From assembly GCA_948470475.1 (NCBI GenBank), contig OX419347.1:15279175-15343174 (forward strand): 64,000 nucleotides of DNA. Direction: 5' to 3'. Below, piece by piece: positions 1 to 13,014 of the stretch. The first letter of the stretch is position 1, and each line of letters opens with the position of its first letter. The position numbers and the translations under genes are program-made. The notes below the pieces were generated by a model. That model ran no database searches. It saw nothing but the letters and a program-made list of their open reading frames with translations, and had not been told where the DNA came from. Origin of the DNA: Galaxea fascicularis (taxonomy: Eukaryota > Cnidaria > Anthozoa > Scleractinia > Euphylliidae).

Positions 1-183
1 AATTTACCACAAAACTTCTAGTTGATTTTAAGTTAACTGTTAAATGTGCCACAGAATCGTTACCATTTTCGTATATCATCATCCATAGCTTTTAGATCTT
101 CCTCGCTTCTGAATGTACCAGAATAATCAGAACCTAAAAGAAGAGAGGTAAAACATATTTCATCACCGAAAGAGAAATTTGAA

Positions 184-340
184 AAGAAGAATGATCCTCG
201 CAGTTAACGTTGTCAATGCAATTTATGCAATTGTGTAAATAAGCCTGAAAAAAATTCATGACTTCAACGGGGTATGAACCCGTTACCTTGCGATACCGGC
301 GCGATACCGGTGGGATGCCGGTGAGATGCGTTACGAAGCT
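184..340 (-). mobile_element. tRNA-derived SINE, degenerate copy
   Basis: The stretch matches the better copy at 61035-61176 over its 3' body (GAAGAATGATC, then GCAATT, then AAGCCTGAAAAAA) and the B-box region (complement of CAACGGGG...GAACCCGT). The tRNA head has decayed into repeats of CCGGTATCGC-like blocks, so no A box is readable. An open frame covering 134-460 on the minus strand is just this element and is not a gene. Confidence 0.7.
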
Positions 341-987
341 TGGAGAATACGCTCGTAAATTTATTTCAATTCTTTTTCTTTTGCTGAAGACAGCGTAACT
401 TGAAAATATTTCTAGTATAACGACAACGAAAAGGCGACTGCGCCCGGAAATAAAAAGCATGTGAATGTTGGGACATAACTTTGCACCTCATTTTTTTAGC
501 AAGCGCCTCAATAATACTTTCCCCTAAAGAAACCATTGGGCTTCCTGTGTTCCTAGGATAAGCAATGTTAAGGCCTTACCAGTGAATGGCGGCAAGTAAC
601 ACATTAGCGTGCTATTGATCCAGTTGTCAGTCAACTCGCTATTAAAAGTAAGAACGCAACACATTATTCAAATTAAGGTCAGTTTTAATTAATGATTTAA
701 TGAAACCCGATGGAGTTAATGTGCATTTAATTATTCTTTTATAGATGTTATAGTCGAAAATTGCATTTATTGAGGAATTTTTCAAACCAGTTCGATTTGT
801 ATTTTTCTTTGTCTCATACCTTTTATCCTAACCTGCAACAAATTACGAAATTCAAAATGAAACTGGGTTTGAAACCAAAAAAATATAGAGACAAGGGGGT
901 GCATATTTTGACACTACCCCCACCCCCAGCACCCCTACCTTCGATCAATGACTACTAGGAAAGGTAAGCGGTTGTCGATCTGTTTTA

Positions 988-1882
988 TTACCTGAATCTG
1001 CTACAAAGAACAACATCATCCGTGAAACCATTTCGTTTGAAGAAATCGACAGCATCATTATCAGCGTACACTGCAATAGTGTCATACGGACCAATGATGG
1101 TTGGATCTTTTAGTGTCTGCAACATATTTAAAGAAAAAATCGCCACAAATTCGTAAAATTTAAGTATTACTAAATTAATGACCAAATATACTCTTCAGAA
1201 TTAAAAATGGCACTATTTTAATTCCTAAATATAAAACCACCTGAAAGATAACATAAGCCCCTGATACCGTAAACACTTCAGTATGAGCCACACTTTTTTT
1301 CCTAAAAAAATAAAATAATTTAAATTGGGGGTGTGGCTTATCTGGGGGAACATTTAAAGAAGCTTTCATAAATTTTGATTAATCACCCTCTTAGTTATAA
1401 ACTTAAATCATTTGCATTTAACCCAACATAATGCACAGAGCTGTGAAATTAATGTAGAAGTTTGTGTTTTATCATATTCCTGCTTGCCAATTTCCCAGCA
1501 AGAGGATTCTCCCTCTCAAATACATTAGATACTATAGACGATTTGAGATTGAATCCTTATAAAAATTTCTAGATAAGAACTCTTCTGAAATTTCAACTAT
1601 ATAACTCACCTCAATGAGAAACTTGCCAACCCCTGATTTCCTACACCTTCCTCTCACTGCCAATAAATTAAGTTGCATAACCTTTTCAGATGGCCTGTGG
1701 CGAGTTATGCTGATCAATAAAAATAAATTTATGATTCAGAAAGTACGAACATACACTAACACTGTATGCAGAGTGTATGACAATAGATAGAATCAGACAA
1801 AACCCAAAACCTCACCTATAAGAGCGTTCATATGTTGCAGCTCCAATAATTAAAGACTCAATACCAACAGAGGTCTCCGAAA
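988..1882 (-). CDS. GNAT acetyltransferase domain exons
   Basis: Three exons (1882-1816, 1708-1608, 1116-988) join in frame to one GNAT-like domain. The first carries IGAATYERSY, a beta-strand entry. The second holds LNLLAVRGRCRKSGVGKFLIE, matching the Q/RxxGxG/A pyrophosphate-binding loop of the family. The third has VYADNDAVDFFKRNGFTDD, where Asn/Asp and aromatic residues match motif B. The phases fit (1882-1816 ends AG; 1708 begins C; then phase 0). The loop reads RKSGVG, so binding of acetyl-CoA is plausible. Catalytic activity is inferred, not shown. Confidence 0.75.
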
Positions 1883-4076
1883 CTAAAATAAATGAGACAG
1901 TTACAGTTAGGTCTGGTGAATTTGAAATTCATACGTTCAGTAAGTATAGAACTATAAGTTCACTAATTCTCAACAGGTATACTTCTGGCACAAGGTGATT
2001 TGGTTAAGTTGCAAAGTTGGCCAGTGGTTGGTTAAAAGATACAATATTTTGTTGCTCCTTAAATTGCAGTGACATGACTTGCAGGCACCATTGAGTCATG
2101 AAGCAACACATACATGTAATTTGCCACCGCACAGTACAGCACCCATACTATAGAAGTTCAGGTGAAGAGCTTAAATATGGCACAAACTACTCCCGGTTTT
2201 TGGGCAATGGGCTGATACATGAATAAATGGAGACAAGGAAGACAATAAAACTCTTTATACAGGTTGGGCAAAAGGCTTAATCCAACTAGAGGATCCATGT
2301 GAGACCAGGCATGAAGATGAGTCAAGGCAATATTTCACTGAATCAAAGGATTTTCAGCTATAAGTGGCACAATCCCACCAATCTTTCAAGAAGTGACCAC
2401 CCTCTGTTTTATGAAGATGGTGTGTCGTTACCATTATCACTCTGTCTTTCTATTCTCCTCTTCTTAGCTGCTTCAACAAAATCTTCAGCTCCTTTGGAGA
2501 AATCCTCTACTTCATCTTCACTAAAAGAACACAAGAATGAGAATCCTAGGCAAAAAAACTAAAATAAGGAAGGCCCTTTAAAATATGCAAGCAACAAACT
2601 GCTTGTGTTCTTGACTAAAGATAACTAGAGATGTAACTCTCTTATGTTTCTAGTGGTTCATAGGGCAAAAAGCCAGATAACGGCTGGTTTCTATTATAAT
2701 ATTGCACAGAGAGGTGAACAGCCCACTGTTCAGCCACCACCCAAAACATAGATAGGACAGAACACAACACCTGTCACTACTTTCCCTACTCTTTGCAATC
2801 AGCTCGTGGGTTTTGTTTTTTTCTACAGCTGTACTTTCAAGTTTTACAAGGGGAGGTGAAGGAGACAAAGCCAATAGTTGAAAGTTGCTGCTCAATAATG
2901 CAAACATCTGAACTCACAGAGGCAGGTGTTAAGCATACAGCAAGCATGAGCTTTGTTAGCATTTACTTGGAGACCCTGGTTTTGCGGTCTTGTCTGGGTT
3001 AAATAAACTTATGTCCGTTGGCTCAGTAGTTGGTTGTTCTTGGGATGCTCCCTTTGGATTTTTTAACCCTTTACACCCTAAGAGTGATCAGCATCAAATT
3101 TCTCCTTGTAATATCAATGCTTTATAAAACAGAGTGGTCATGAGAATTAAGGACATGATCACACAAGATGAATTTTCTTGATATTTTAACAATTTCTCCC
3201 TACTACTTCTATAGGAAATGTGTTGGGGCAACAAATGAGAATTTAAATTTTGATCTTTGAACTTTCATACCTTTCAGCTGATCCTTCACTTTCATCAGTG
3301 TCACTGAACACTCCATCAAATTTCCTTGCTTCAATATCTGTTTCTTTTTCATCAAGCTTTTTGTCATCATTCTCTTTATCTATCAACTGATTATCAAGTG
3401 CCACTACTCCACTGTCACACTTACAAAGTTCTGCTGAGCATTTTTCACAGAAGGTTTTTGAATTTTGTGAGCCTTGGTCTTCTTCTGAACTTTCATTTCC
3501 AGACTCAGAGTTATTATTGGTTTTTTTCTTTGTATCACCCCAAGACACCTGTTTATTTAGCTTGTTAGTTTCTTTTTTATCAGTGACAGTTTGTTGTTTG
3601 TCTGTTGGTGCACTTATCAACTGATTTTCTGGTGATTGTTCTTGAAAAAGAGCCTCAATTGATAAATCATCATGGATTGGTATAAAACTTTCTTCTGTTT
3701 CATCTAGGATGGCATCATCCTCTGGACTTAACCCTTTCATCTCTAGTAAGACATCTGAAATGAAAAAAGCAATTGAGACCACATTTAACCATTATCTCTA
3801 TGACCAAAATAGAGTCAATCAGCCCCATTTGTAGTTTAGGCATTAACTAAAATAATGTCTAATGACCGACCATCTGTCTGAATCCATGACAGTCCAATAT
3901 TTGTTGATTTTTTTGTTGATTTTTTTTTTTGCTTGACAGATTGACTGCCTGACTGATGGATGGACAGAAAGACAGACTGACTGCCTGACTGACTGAAAGA
4001 CTGATTGATTGATTGATTGACTGACTGACTGATTGATTGACTGACTGACTGATGGATTGATTGATTGATTGATTCA

Positions 4077-4114
<38 letters not shown>

Positions 4115-4801
4115 CTGACTGATTGACTGACTGACTGACTGATGAATTGATTGATTGCTTGCTTGCTTGATTGATTGATTGATTGATTACAAAGTCTTTC
4201 ACACCAAAGTCAATCATGCATAGTAATCTTATGTGGAGCATAATTTTAAATCAATCAACCAATCAATGAATAACTTCATTAACCCGTCAGGAAATAATAA
4301 GTGGTTTGATCAAGTTTTATTGATCATCACTAGCATTACTTCAACCTTTCTTGGACTTATGGAAAAAAGGAATCGATCACCCCTTGGTGTGATACTGATT
4401 ACCCAAAATTTGGAAACCTACCCTGAAAATCTCTCAGCAAAACTAACGTTTTCGCCCATTTTCCACAGACTGTTGGATACAACACTTCAGGTGTGATCTC
4501 AGGCAGACAGCTATCATACAATGCTACCACTGCATGAAGCAACTCTTGATTTGACACCTAGAAATTAACAGCAAACGACTTGTAAACAATAACCATTGCC
4601 CTTAGTAACCAAACATTCCATTACCTTTCCACAGTAATATCAGTGAGCATAATTTATTACCCCTTCAACTGCAGTAATACTTGATTCAAGTAGCCTTTTA
4701 AATTCTACCAGATACGGCCGCACTCGTACTTTTCGCTTCGATTTTGCAGAATGGAAGCGAAACTTCGAAGGCATCTTCCAACAAATCGAATTGGCCGCCA
4801 T
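988..4801 (-). CDS. GNAT-domain acetyltransferase-like gene, multi-exon
   Basis: Exons I can place, in transcript order: 4801-4661 (start codon at 4799-4801), 4557-4448, 3754-3271, 2520-2432, 1882-1816, 1708-1608 and 1116-988. Each has usable AG/GT borders, and phases agree from 3754 onward. The start context is AAGATGG. The N-terminal part is basic, then helical. The 3754-3271 exon is acidic, Ser/Glu/Asp-rich and carries a Cys cluster (CEKCSAELCKC). The last three exons form a GNAT fold: an acetyl-CoA loop (RKSGVGKFLIE), then YADNDAVDFFKRNGF, typical of GNAT motif B. The role is inferred to be acyl-CoA dependent N-acetyl transfer; substrate unknown. I do not recognise a named orthologue. Two doubts remain. 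Exon 4557-4448 ends in phase 2 but 3754 needs phase 1, so a small exon is missing or one border is wrong. Also, the 3' end may splice at 991 (AG|gtaata) rather than stop at 988. Confidence 0.72.
3063..3242. repeat. MITE-like repeat of the TTAACCCTTT family
   Basis: It begins TTTAACCCTTTACACCC, then GTGATCAGCAT and TTTCTCCTTGTAATAT. Related copies or fragments occur at 34211-34400, 35903-36107, 60415-60600 and 63492-63700. It lies in an intron of the GNAT gene, just 3' of the acidic exon. Confidence 0.5.
3955..4190. repeat. (GATT/GACT)n tetranucleotide repeat
   Basis: A run of GATT and GACT units over about 230 bp, in the GNAT gene intron between 3755 and 4447. Mixed blocks (GACTGACTGATT, then pure GATT) suggest slippage with point changes. 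It has no coding content. Confidence 0.9.
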
Positions 4802-5058
4802 CTTGATTTCAACGGGTTATCCGCTGAAATTTGTTATCGCAGTCCGCAGTCTGAGTTTTGGACGCTCATGTCATGCGCAGTAGGATCGAAGTTGTAACCA
4901 ACATGGCGACTTCTGGTCACTTTGGGACTTCGTATGATATTGGTTTGTGACACAACTTCCGCTCGTCATCGTAAAAATGCGAGTCGAACTAGAAGCTTCC
5001 AACAAAGAGAATCCTTCCTGTTACCGTTTCTTGTCTTGACATGTAACAGCCTTCGAAA
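4802..5058. promoter_or_regulatory. Probable bidirectional promoter between the GNAT gene and GAK
   Basis: Only 257 bp separate the divergent start codons (GNAT gene at 4801 minus, GAK at 5059 plus). Both 5' UTRs and both core promoters must lie here or overlap, unless a first non-coding exon exists elsewhere. The stretch is less AT-rich than the introns around it. I see no clear TATA box. The assignment rests on spacing alone. Confidence 0.5.
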
Positions 5059-8000
5059 ATGGCCGAATTATTTCGCTCAGCTTTCAACTACATCAGCCAG
5101 ACAGGGAAGTCAGCTGGAAGTGACTTCGTGGGTCAGTACGTGGAACTGGGCCCCGTGCAGCTTAGGGTTAAGAGAGTTATCGCAGAAGGTAGGGCATTCG
5201 TTTGATCTTCCGTACCGTTTGCAAACTCGTTTTGTTTTATCACGAACTTGCATCAGATTTATAAAGTGCGATCGAATCTCAATTCTCCTCTACCGATTAT
5301 CAAGCTAAGTATTAATTAATGTACACTAAAATCAATTCTGTTTATTTTCAGGCGGTTATGGATTTGTTTTTGTTGCCCAGGACACGTCAACGGGCAAAGA
5401 ATATGCATTAAAGGTAACACGATCACTAAATGGTTTCTAGAGTTTATTATCTAGTGGGTTTAATTATATAACGTAGCATTTTGCCGATAATTATTTTATA
5501 CGTAATGGCCTGAAAATGTGATTAATCATGCGAGAGGTCGTTAGATTACCACGACCGGTTAAATTACACAATTATACACAGATTGTTTCCTTTTAAATTG
5601 TTATTGCATTTAAGAAAATCATTAGACTTTTAGTATACGCATTTTAAGAAAACTTGTTATAACTTGAGAACACCTCCATTTTGCCAAACAAGCGTTCTGT
5701 TTGGACAGTTACAAATGTTCTGTTGGGCCTGTGTGTTCTTTCCAGAGGAATGTTCAGTTAGTTATCCATACAGCAACTTAAAAAGTCTTTGATTGGGTCA
5801 GCCTTAATAGTAGTAGTAGTTGTACAGTGGTGGTAGTATAAAATTTATAATCATGTTGAAATATTGGTTGGCTCAGTTGATAGATTACTGAACTCCTGTG
5901 TACCCACAACCCTTGTTCATCCTAACTTTGTGGGATATTATGGAGCCCACACACTGATTGCAAAGAGTAGGGTGTTGTACTCTGGCCTTTGGATTGTTGT
6001 TTCATATATATGTTGCAGTTAAGAATTAGATTCAGGTGACACTTTTTTAACCTAGGTTGAAAATCGATTTCTGTCTCCTAACCCTAATTTTGAATAATTA
6101 TGTTCAGGAGACGAAAGGATTTGATAATCAACCTAGGTTAAAAAAATTTTACCCGAATTTAAATGTTTACCTGCAACATAATTTATACACTGTATGTATA
6201 TTCCTGTTTTCTCTCCCTTGTGATTGGATGTTGGGTTATCACAAAAGTGTAAGTTAAAATGTTCTGTTTTGGCTCGACACATGTCAAGGGATGAGGTCAA
6301 AAGTGTCTTGTAGAAACAAAATTAATGCACTGTATGCTAAATACAGAATATTAGTATATTAGATCTTTCTTGTCATTTGAGTTTTGGATAAAATTTGCTG
6401 TTAATACTGGAAAATAGCAACTGTTGTTTCTGTCAATGTTTTTTTCCTCAGCGGCTCATGGCAGGTGATGAAGCAGCAAATAAATCTATTTTGAATGAAA
6501 TAGCAATTCTTGTATCCTTTAAACAAGGAAACACTGAGAGGCAGACTAGAAAGTTATTGTACTCTGATCTACTCTCGCACGAGCCACATACCTTATACAG
6601 TTATACTAATAATGCAATTTTGTCTAAGTGGTAAGCCAAGGCCAAATAAGAGGTGCCTGGAAAAAAGCCCTAAGTAACTTCTGATAAATTGCCAGTATGT
6701 CTTTCTAAATAATATTACCTTGTATTCACTTACAGTGTATGAATCACAAGGAGAATTTGACATTACATTAAAAGTCACTTAGGGCCTTATTGCTCGCACT
6801 CCTTCAATTGATGATAAGAGGCTCCAAACAGCCATGCTGGTTTAAGCATGCATTTTACATGTAGATCAGTTTAGCCAAATTTTTCCAGTCACACAACCTT
6901 GATATTTCAGTCTTTTTCAAGCTGTTGCAGGTATATGATTCTGTACGGCCCATGTAAATTCTCTAGTTTTCCATGTGCTGGTCCTATAAACATGTCAGTC
7001 ACACCAGACTTACATATACATTATTTTATCAACCATCAACCTTATCAAGCTTGGGCATTATCATCAATTCATATCAAGTGAGCCTTACATCCCTTCTTGA
7101 GACAAATCCCTGCCTTAGAAACAAAGCAGGAAAGGATGATAAATTTGAAATAAGTACTTAATTTCTGGTTTATCTTTAAAGCATGTCACATGAAAAATCT
7201 GTCAAACTGTAAGTAACTAATATTCTTATGCTTAGGAATTGTTAAATCAAAATCACCGGCAAATGATCAACTTGAGAAACACTTGCATGTAAAGCATGAG
7301 TTGGGGGACACTTCAGGCAAATTTTGCTTTGCAGGGTCATGTTCTTTTGGAATGGATGGCAAACCATAATTATAGACACTCTTTGATAAAGGGATTTGTA
7401 CATTCTGAGGTCAGATTTATTATTTTGAAGAGGCAACTGTTTGTTTGTTTGTTTCAGTGAGGAGATTATATAATATTGTTTCTAAACTTTTTATATGGAA
7501 GAATTGCATATTTATTCCCTCTTCTGTTGTACTCCTTGCCTTAAAAGCAATTCCCAAGTCAATGAATACCCTGGGGGTTTTATCTACCTTAACTTTTTGA
7601 AGAAACGTCTACGTGGCCACCCCAATATCGTACAGTTCTACTCTGCAGCTTCTCTAAGTGAGAAGGAAACTGAACATGGAATGTCAGAATATCTTATTTT
7701 AACAGAACTTTGCAGTGGTAAAGTATTACTAATAATTACTAATATATAACTAATACAATGCCAAATGGAATTTATTTGTTAATAATTATTATTAACAAAT
7801 AAAATAATTCCATTTGGCATTGTATGACTTACTCTGATAATGCATGGATGGCATCAAGATGTGGTGATATGCTACAAGCCACTGGAGAGTAGTATGACTG
7901 ATGTTCTTGTGTACACACGCACTGGCAAATCAATTCTATTTGTTTTAAACAATTTTTCTTTTCTACTTTCTTGGACTCATGATGTCATCTATGCATCTAT

Positions 8001-11000
8001 ACTTTATTAGTATAAATCTACTAGCATTCTATCAGAATAATATTACTGGTCTCTGAGTGGCTATGCTACTCGCTATCTATTCTGTGATAGATAGTGAGTA
8101 ACGTCTGTCAACAAAATGGTGGCTGCTTCTTCGCATTTTCAGTGTCTGTGGGAAGAGTTTAGATAATTTACTTGTTTAGTTTTGAATGACTAATAGATTT
8201 ATACTAAAACAATTAGATTATTCATTCTCAATTTCTATGTGCGATAACTGATTCAGGCTGCACCCTCATCAGTCTCAAGCTCATGATCTAATAATTTGTT
8301 TAATAGCAAACTCATCTTGGCCAAATCCACAAAGTGTACTCCAACCATTGTAATAATCATACCAATAATGCTATTTGAAAGTTCACTCTTGTGATTTTAT
8401 CTATAGAGACAGAAATCTTAACTAGTCTTTGACATACATGAATTACAGCTGTACACTTCAGTACCAAGAAAACTAAAACCTTTATTAATGTCACTATTCC
8501 GTTATTCAAACTAAGAGTAGATGTAACGCAACCAGACAAAAGGTGACACAACAAAATACGCAAACAACAATATGGCGTAATAGAGGGGGACACAGCCCTG
8601 TGGCAGGTTTGACGCGACTTCATGGTAGGTGCACAAACAAAAGGCCTCACTTATTCCCCCACTAACGTGGGAATAGAACAAGAGTGTTGGCAGAGCCTTT
8701 CTTATCTCCCCAGCACAGCACAGGCTGGATCGGACAAGATAAAGGCTAGGATATAAGATGGCAAGACACAAGCAATGCCAAAGCTTGGGGGAAGTCGCTA
8801 TGCAGACTTAACCGGACCACAAGGAGTGACCCCAGTTTATTGGCACATAACAAATAAAAGCCCTTCTCCAAGGGAGGGAGGGTGGGAAATTTTAAAGCTA
8901 ACTTGTTACAAACTATGTACTCTCGTGCAAGCTGCCAGGATAATGCCCTCTGACAGTGTACTAAGCTTTATATAGCAAGACAGTGTCTCTAAGTCCGACC
9001 AATAGGTACAGCTGTACTATGAACTAAATAGACACAACGTGGCGAGCTTGTTAGCAATGAATGGAGCTAACAAATATGTGGGCCAATCTAGGAGAAGCTA
9101 AGATATTTTGCTAGATTATATTACGAGATAGAAGCTAAAATACAGACATGAATAGTGTTTGTTCTAACTGCTAGAATAAGGGAACGTTCACTCATGAATT
9201 GAGCTTTCAGTATTGTACTATTGTTTATCCTACTGGATTGCGTGACGAACGTAAACAGCCTAACCTTCGATAGGTGTCATGTTCCATTAACTGCGTTTTA
9301 CCGACCGGTAAAAGCGGTATTAAAATTTCCTAACTCTAATTTTGATTACTTAGCCGTAGGAGACAAAAGGATTTGAGAATTTAATTTCCTAAGTTAAAAC
9401 TTTTTACCTGAATTAAATTTTTACCTGCAACATACCAGTATACACTTAAAAGTTTGATGGGACATGCAAACACAGGACCTGTACCCCTAAAATTTTGAAG
9501 CTGAGGGGCCCATGATACATTTTTTTCTAAAACCTAACATGAACACTGCTCTCATTTGAAGGTACATAACAGCAGGTGACCAAGTAATATTATTTCATAT
9601 TCTAAAATGTTTTATGATACAGTCGAACCTCGATTATCCGGACCTCGATTAACCGGACTTTTTTCTCTGGTCCCAATTTTTTCATGAATATTAATTAGTT
9701 GTGATCTTGAAAACTCAAAGTCGCAAAAAGCCCAATAATCCTTTCAAAAGACTGTTGAAACAGCGTATTATCCTGTGTGCTTTTCAAAATTCGCGAGTGC
9801 AACGAGACAAAGAAATATTCTAATGCGTTCAGTTGATATATACATACATGCTGTGTAGATTTCACAATTAAAATGATGTTTTCTTTGCTGTATACCTTTT
9901 GCTTACATGTCTATCTCATTAATATTCATATTTTCGATTATCCGGACTCTCGATTATCCGGACTATTTACCGAGGTCCCGACGAGTCCGGATAATCGAGG
10001 TTCGACTGTACTTGCAATTCCATGGTATGTATGATTTAGTAGTGTTGGAAAAGATTGCTTGCAGTTTGTAGTTTATGACCATGCTGTGTTCCTGCACATT
10101 TAATTACAGGGGGGGAGTTAGTGAAGCTGTTACAGGAAAGATATGGGCAGCCATACCCACCAGGAAAAGTGCTTAAGATGTTTTATCAAACTTGCCGTGC
10201 TGTTGCACATATGCACAAACAGACACCACCAGTTATACACAGAGACTTGAAGGTAAAGAGCAGTGCTGATTATCATACTTAATTATGTTTTACAGTTAAC
10301 TGGTATTAATGTCTTGATCTTTGGCTACTATATCGAAAAGATCTTTTGGAGCCAAACACCTTTAATGTCTAAAAAAAACTAAGTAAGTACATATACAGTG
10401 TATACAGTGTATAATGGTGATAATTAAAGTGACAAGGAGACCTTAAGAAAGCACCGCCCACCATTTTACTTTTATTGATGCAGTTGTAGTTTGTACTGGG
10501 TGTGCATGTTATGCTGAAAATTGACCTCTTGCTGGTGATAATTATATGCAACTTTTATAGTTAGCATTAACTAGCATAATTTCGTTCTTAGGTTGAGAAT
10601 CTTCTTATCAGCACCCGTGGACAAATAAAGCTTTGTGACTTTGGCAGTTCTACAGTAACACCTGTTATTCCAGATGATTCTTGGACAGCACTCCGACGTA
10701 GTCTCGCTGAGGATGAGGTAAATCTTTTCCCGTTGAGTTTTTGCAAGCAGCTGTACATGCAGTAAGGATGACTGGCCAAACAAGTTGTACTGTAAAATCT
10801 AACAATACGATTTCTGTTGCAATCCAAAAATTACCAAACTGTTCCCTGAGCCTTATATTTTCCTCTTTCAAAACATCATGGTCGTCTTTTGAATAGACAA
10901 GGACGAATTGAATATGAACAGGACATGGAAAACTCTAAATCATGTCATAGTACCTGCATGGATATGCTAGGTGTTTCAGAAGGATGCAAAATCCTTCCAG

Positions 11001-13014
11001 ACCACTGCAAACTGTTCCCTGGCCAGTTACAAAACTCCTTGGGACTCATAGCACTTTTGTTAAAAGAGGGAGATCCACTTTTCTAACTCTGAATTTGTTT
11101 AAACACTCATCTGAACTTAAGGAATCAAGGCCAAAGTCTTTGTGCTCCCGGTAAGGATACAAGGAATTTCTAGATTTGTATGTATGCGTTATACAAAAGC
11201 ACAAACTCTATCAATCCGTCTGTCAAACTATAGACAAGTGAATCTCGGACCTTTTGGAAAGACATTTCTAAACGAAACTAAAAACGTCAAACACTGTTGT
11301 TTTTACCAGAGTCAGCAGTCTCTGGTTTGTCAACTTAACTTCATATTTTTGTAGCGTCACCTCTGTACTCGGCCCAGTGCACTAAACATGGGAAGCACGC
11401 GTCCAACCGTTTGTTATCAGTAGTCACCTTATCTTAAAGTCCCTGATGTCATTCCGGTACGAAATCTTACAAGTCTCATATAAACGAAAAAACCACTTGT
11501 TTCAGTATGAAATTGGCCTCCTGATGGACTGGAATGAGTAGTGCATGTGCCATGTTTAGGATTTGCACAGACACATCATTCATCTTCATATAATAATTAT
11601 ATGAAGATGCATGATGTTATTGTTATTGCTATACGAAGTCAGGTAGTTGTCATTTAAATGCAATATGGTGCCAGAGAATGTATTCTCATGTAAATGCCCC
11701 TTAGTTTGAACTGATCACTTACCACACCTGCATCCAACACCCATCCTATCCCCACCCCTCCCCCACCCACCCCTTCTTATCCACACACCAACAGAGTGTA
11801 TGCATTGCCAAATGTGACAACATTTTGGTTGCTGTGAATGTCTGGCAGTGGGGACGTGGATTTTCCCAGGTGTTTCTCTTCAGATCACCAGCTACTTTGA
11901 TACAAAATCCAGATCCGGATAAGTGGCAGCCCTAACTTCTCAGTGCATTATGTACACATGCTGAAACTATGCTACATACAATTCATTGCAATTTTTCATG
12001 TAGATCCAACGTAATACAACACCTATGTATCGTGCTCCAGAGATGGTTGACTTGTACAGTAACATGCCGGTCACTGAGAAGGCTGATATTTGGGTGAGTT
12101 GAATTTACAGCAGATCTCTTGTGGAGACCTGACATTCTTACACACTTGCACTTGTAATGATTGGTTCCCACATTGCTTAAGCTGTCAGGAAAATTTATTT
12201 CGTGAGGGAAATCCCTCTAGGAAGCAAGAAAATGTTCTCAAGAAACATGGTTTTTAATAGAAGCTGGCTACTGCCAGAGCTCCAGCGACTTTTGAGTCAT
12301 TTGAGTCATGGCTACTTGGCCATGTTAGACTTGAAAAATATAACTCTTCAAATGACTGCTTCCATTGCCACAACCATCTATTATCACAGGGGAATACACC
12401 TGCTACAAATCTTATTGAAAACCCTGTAGAAATTAGAGTCATTTTTATTGATAACACATTACTACCTTTAGTCTTGAAATGAAGGCATTTTTCTGAATAA
12501 TCATAATTATGTTGATAATCAAGCCACAGAAATAGACAATAAAGGACCTTCTATGAAAGAAGGCTTGTAACACAAAATGAATGTTGCTCCACTGTGTAGC
12601 AGGAGCTCTTCCAGCTTCCACTCTTAAGCTCTTCCACTTTTATCTCTTCCAGGCTCTTGGATGCATTTTATTCTTTCTCTGTTTTATGGAGCATCCATTT
12701 GAGGACTCTGCTAAGCTGAGAATACTGAATGCCAAGTACACCATCCCAGAAAGTGACACCAAGTATACAGTGTTTCATGACTTGATCCGTAAGTATCATG
12801 ATCATAAAAGGTACATGTATGCAAAGCAACAAACCTTCCGTTGGAGGAATGTGTATATTTTCTGGAACCCACCAATCTTTAAGAGGTAATTGTAACTTTT
12901 TTTCTAGAGTACATGCTTCAAGTTAATCCAGCAAAAAGACCAGATATCAAAGAAGTATTAACTGGTCTGGAAGCCATTGCAATTGCCATGGATGTTGATC
13001 TCAAAGGAAAAGTG
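5059..13014 (+). CDS. GAK: GAK kinase-domain exons (1-9)
   Basis: Nine exons code for the NAK-family Ser/Thr kinase. The glycine loop is AEGGYGFVFVA across exons 1-2. The ATP lysine is K64 (EYALK), the alpha-C glutamate is probably E80, the catalytic loop is HRDLK (D168) at the end of exon 5, and the metal-binding motif is DFG with D186 in exon 6 (CDFGSS). RNTTPMYRAPE in exon 7 is the family's APE region. All catalytic residues I can check are present, so the kinase should be active. Exon 9 ends the C-lobe (NPAKRPDIKEV). Confidence 0.93.

Larger units (their letters stand above)
7718..10109 (+). other. GAK intron 4, repeat-rich
   Basis: The 2.4-kb intron holds a near-perfect hairpin (7753-7825), a small palindrome (8069-8103), a MITE relic (about 9330-9436) and a pogo-like MITE (9620-10008). 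Between 8110 and 9300 I see no gene; short open frames there have no domain signal. Confidence 0.6.

Noticed and set aside
134..460. 108-residue open frame, minus strand
   Set aside because: It lies over a degenerate SINE and has no domain.
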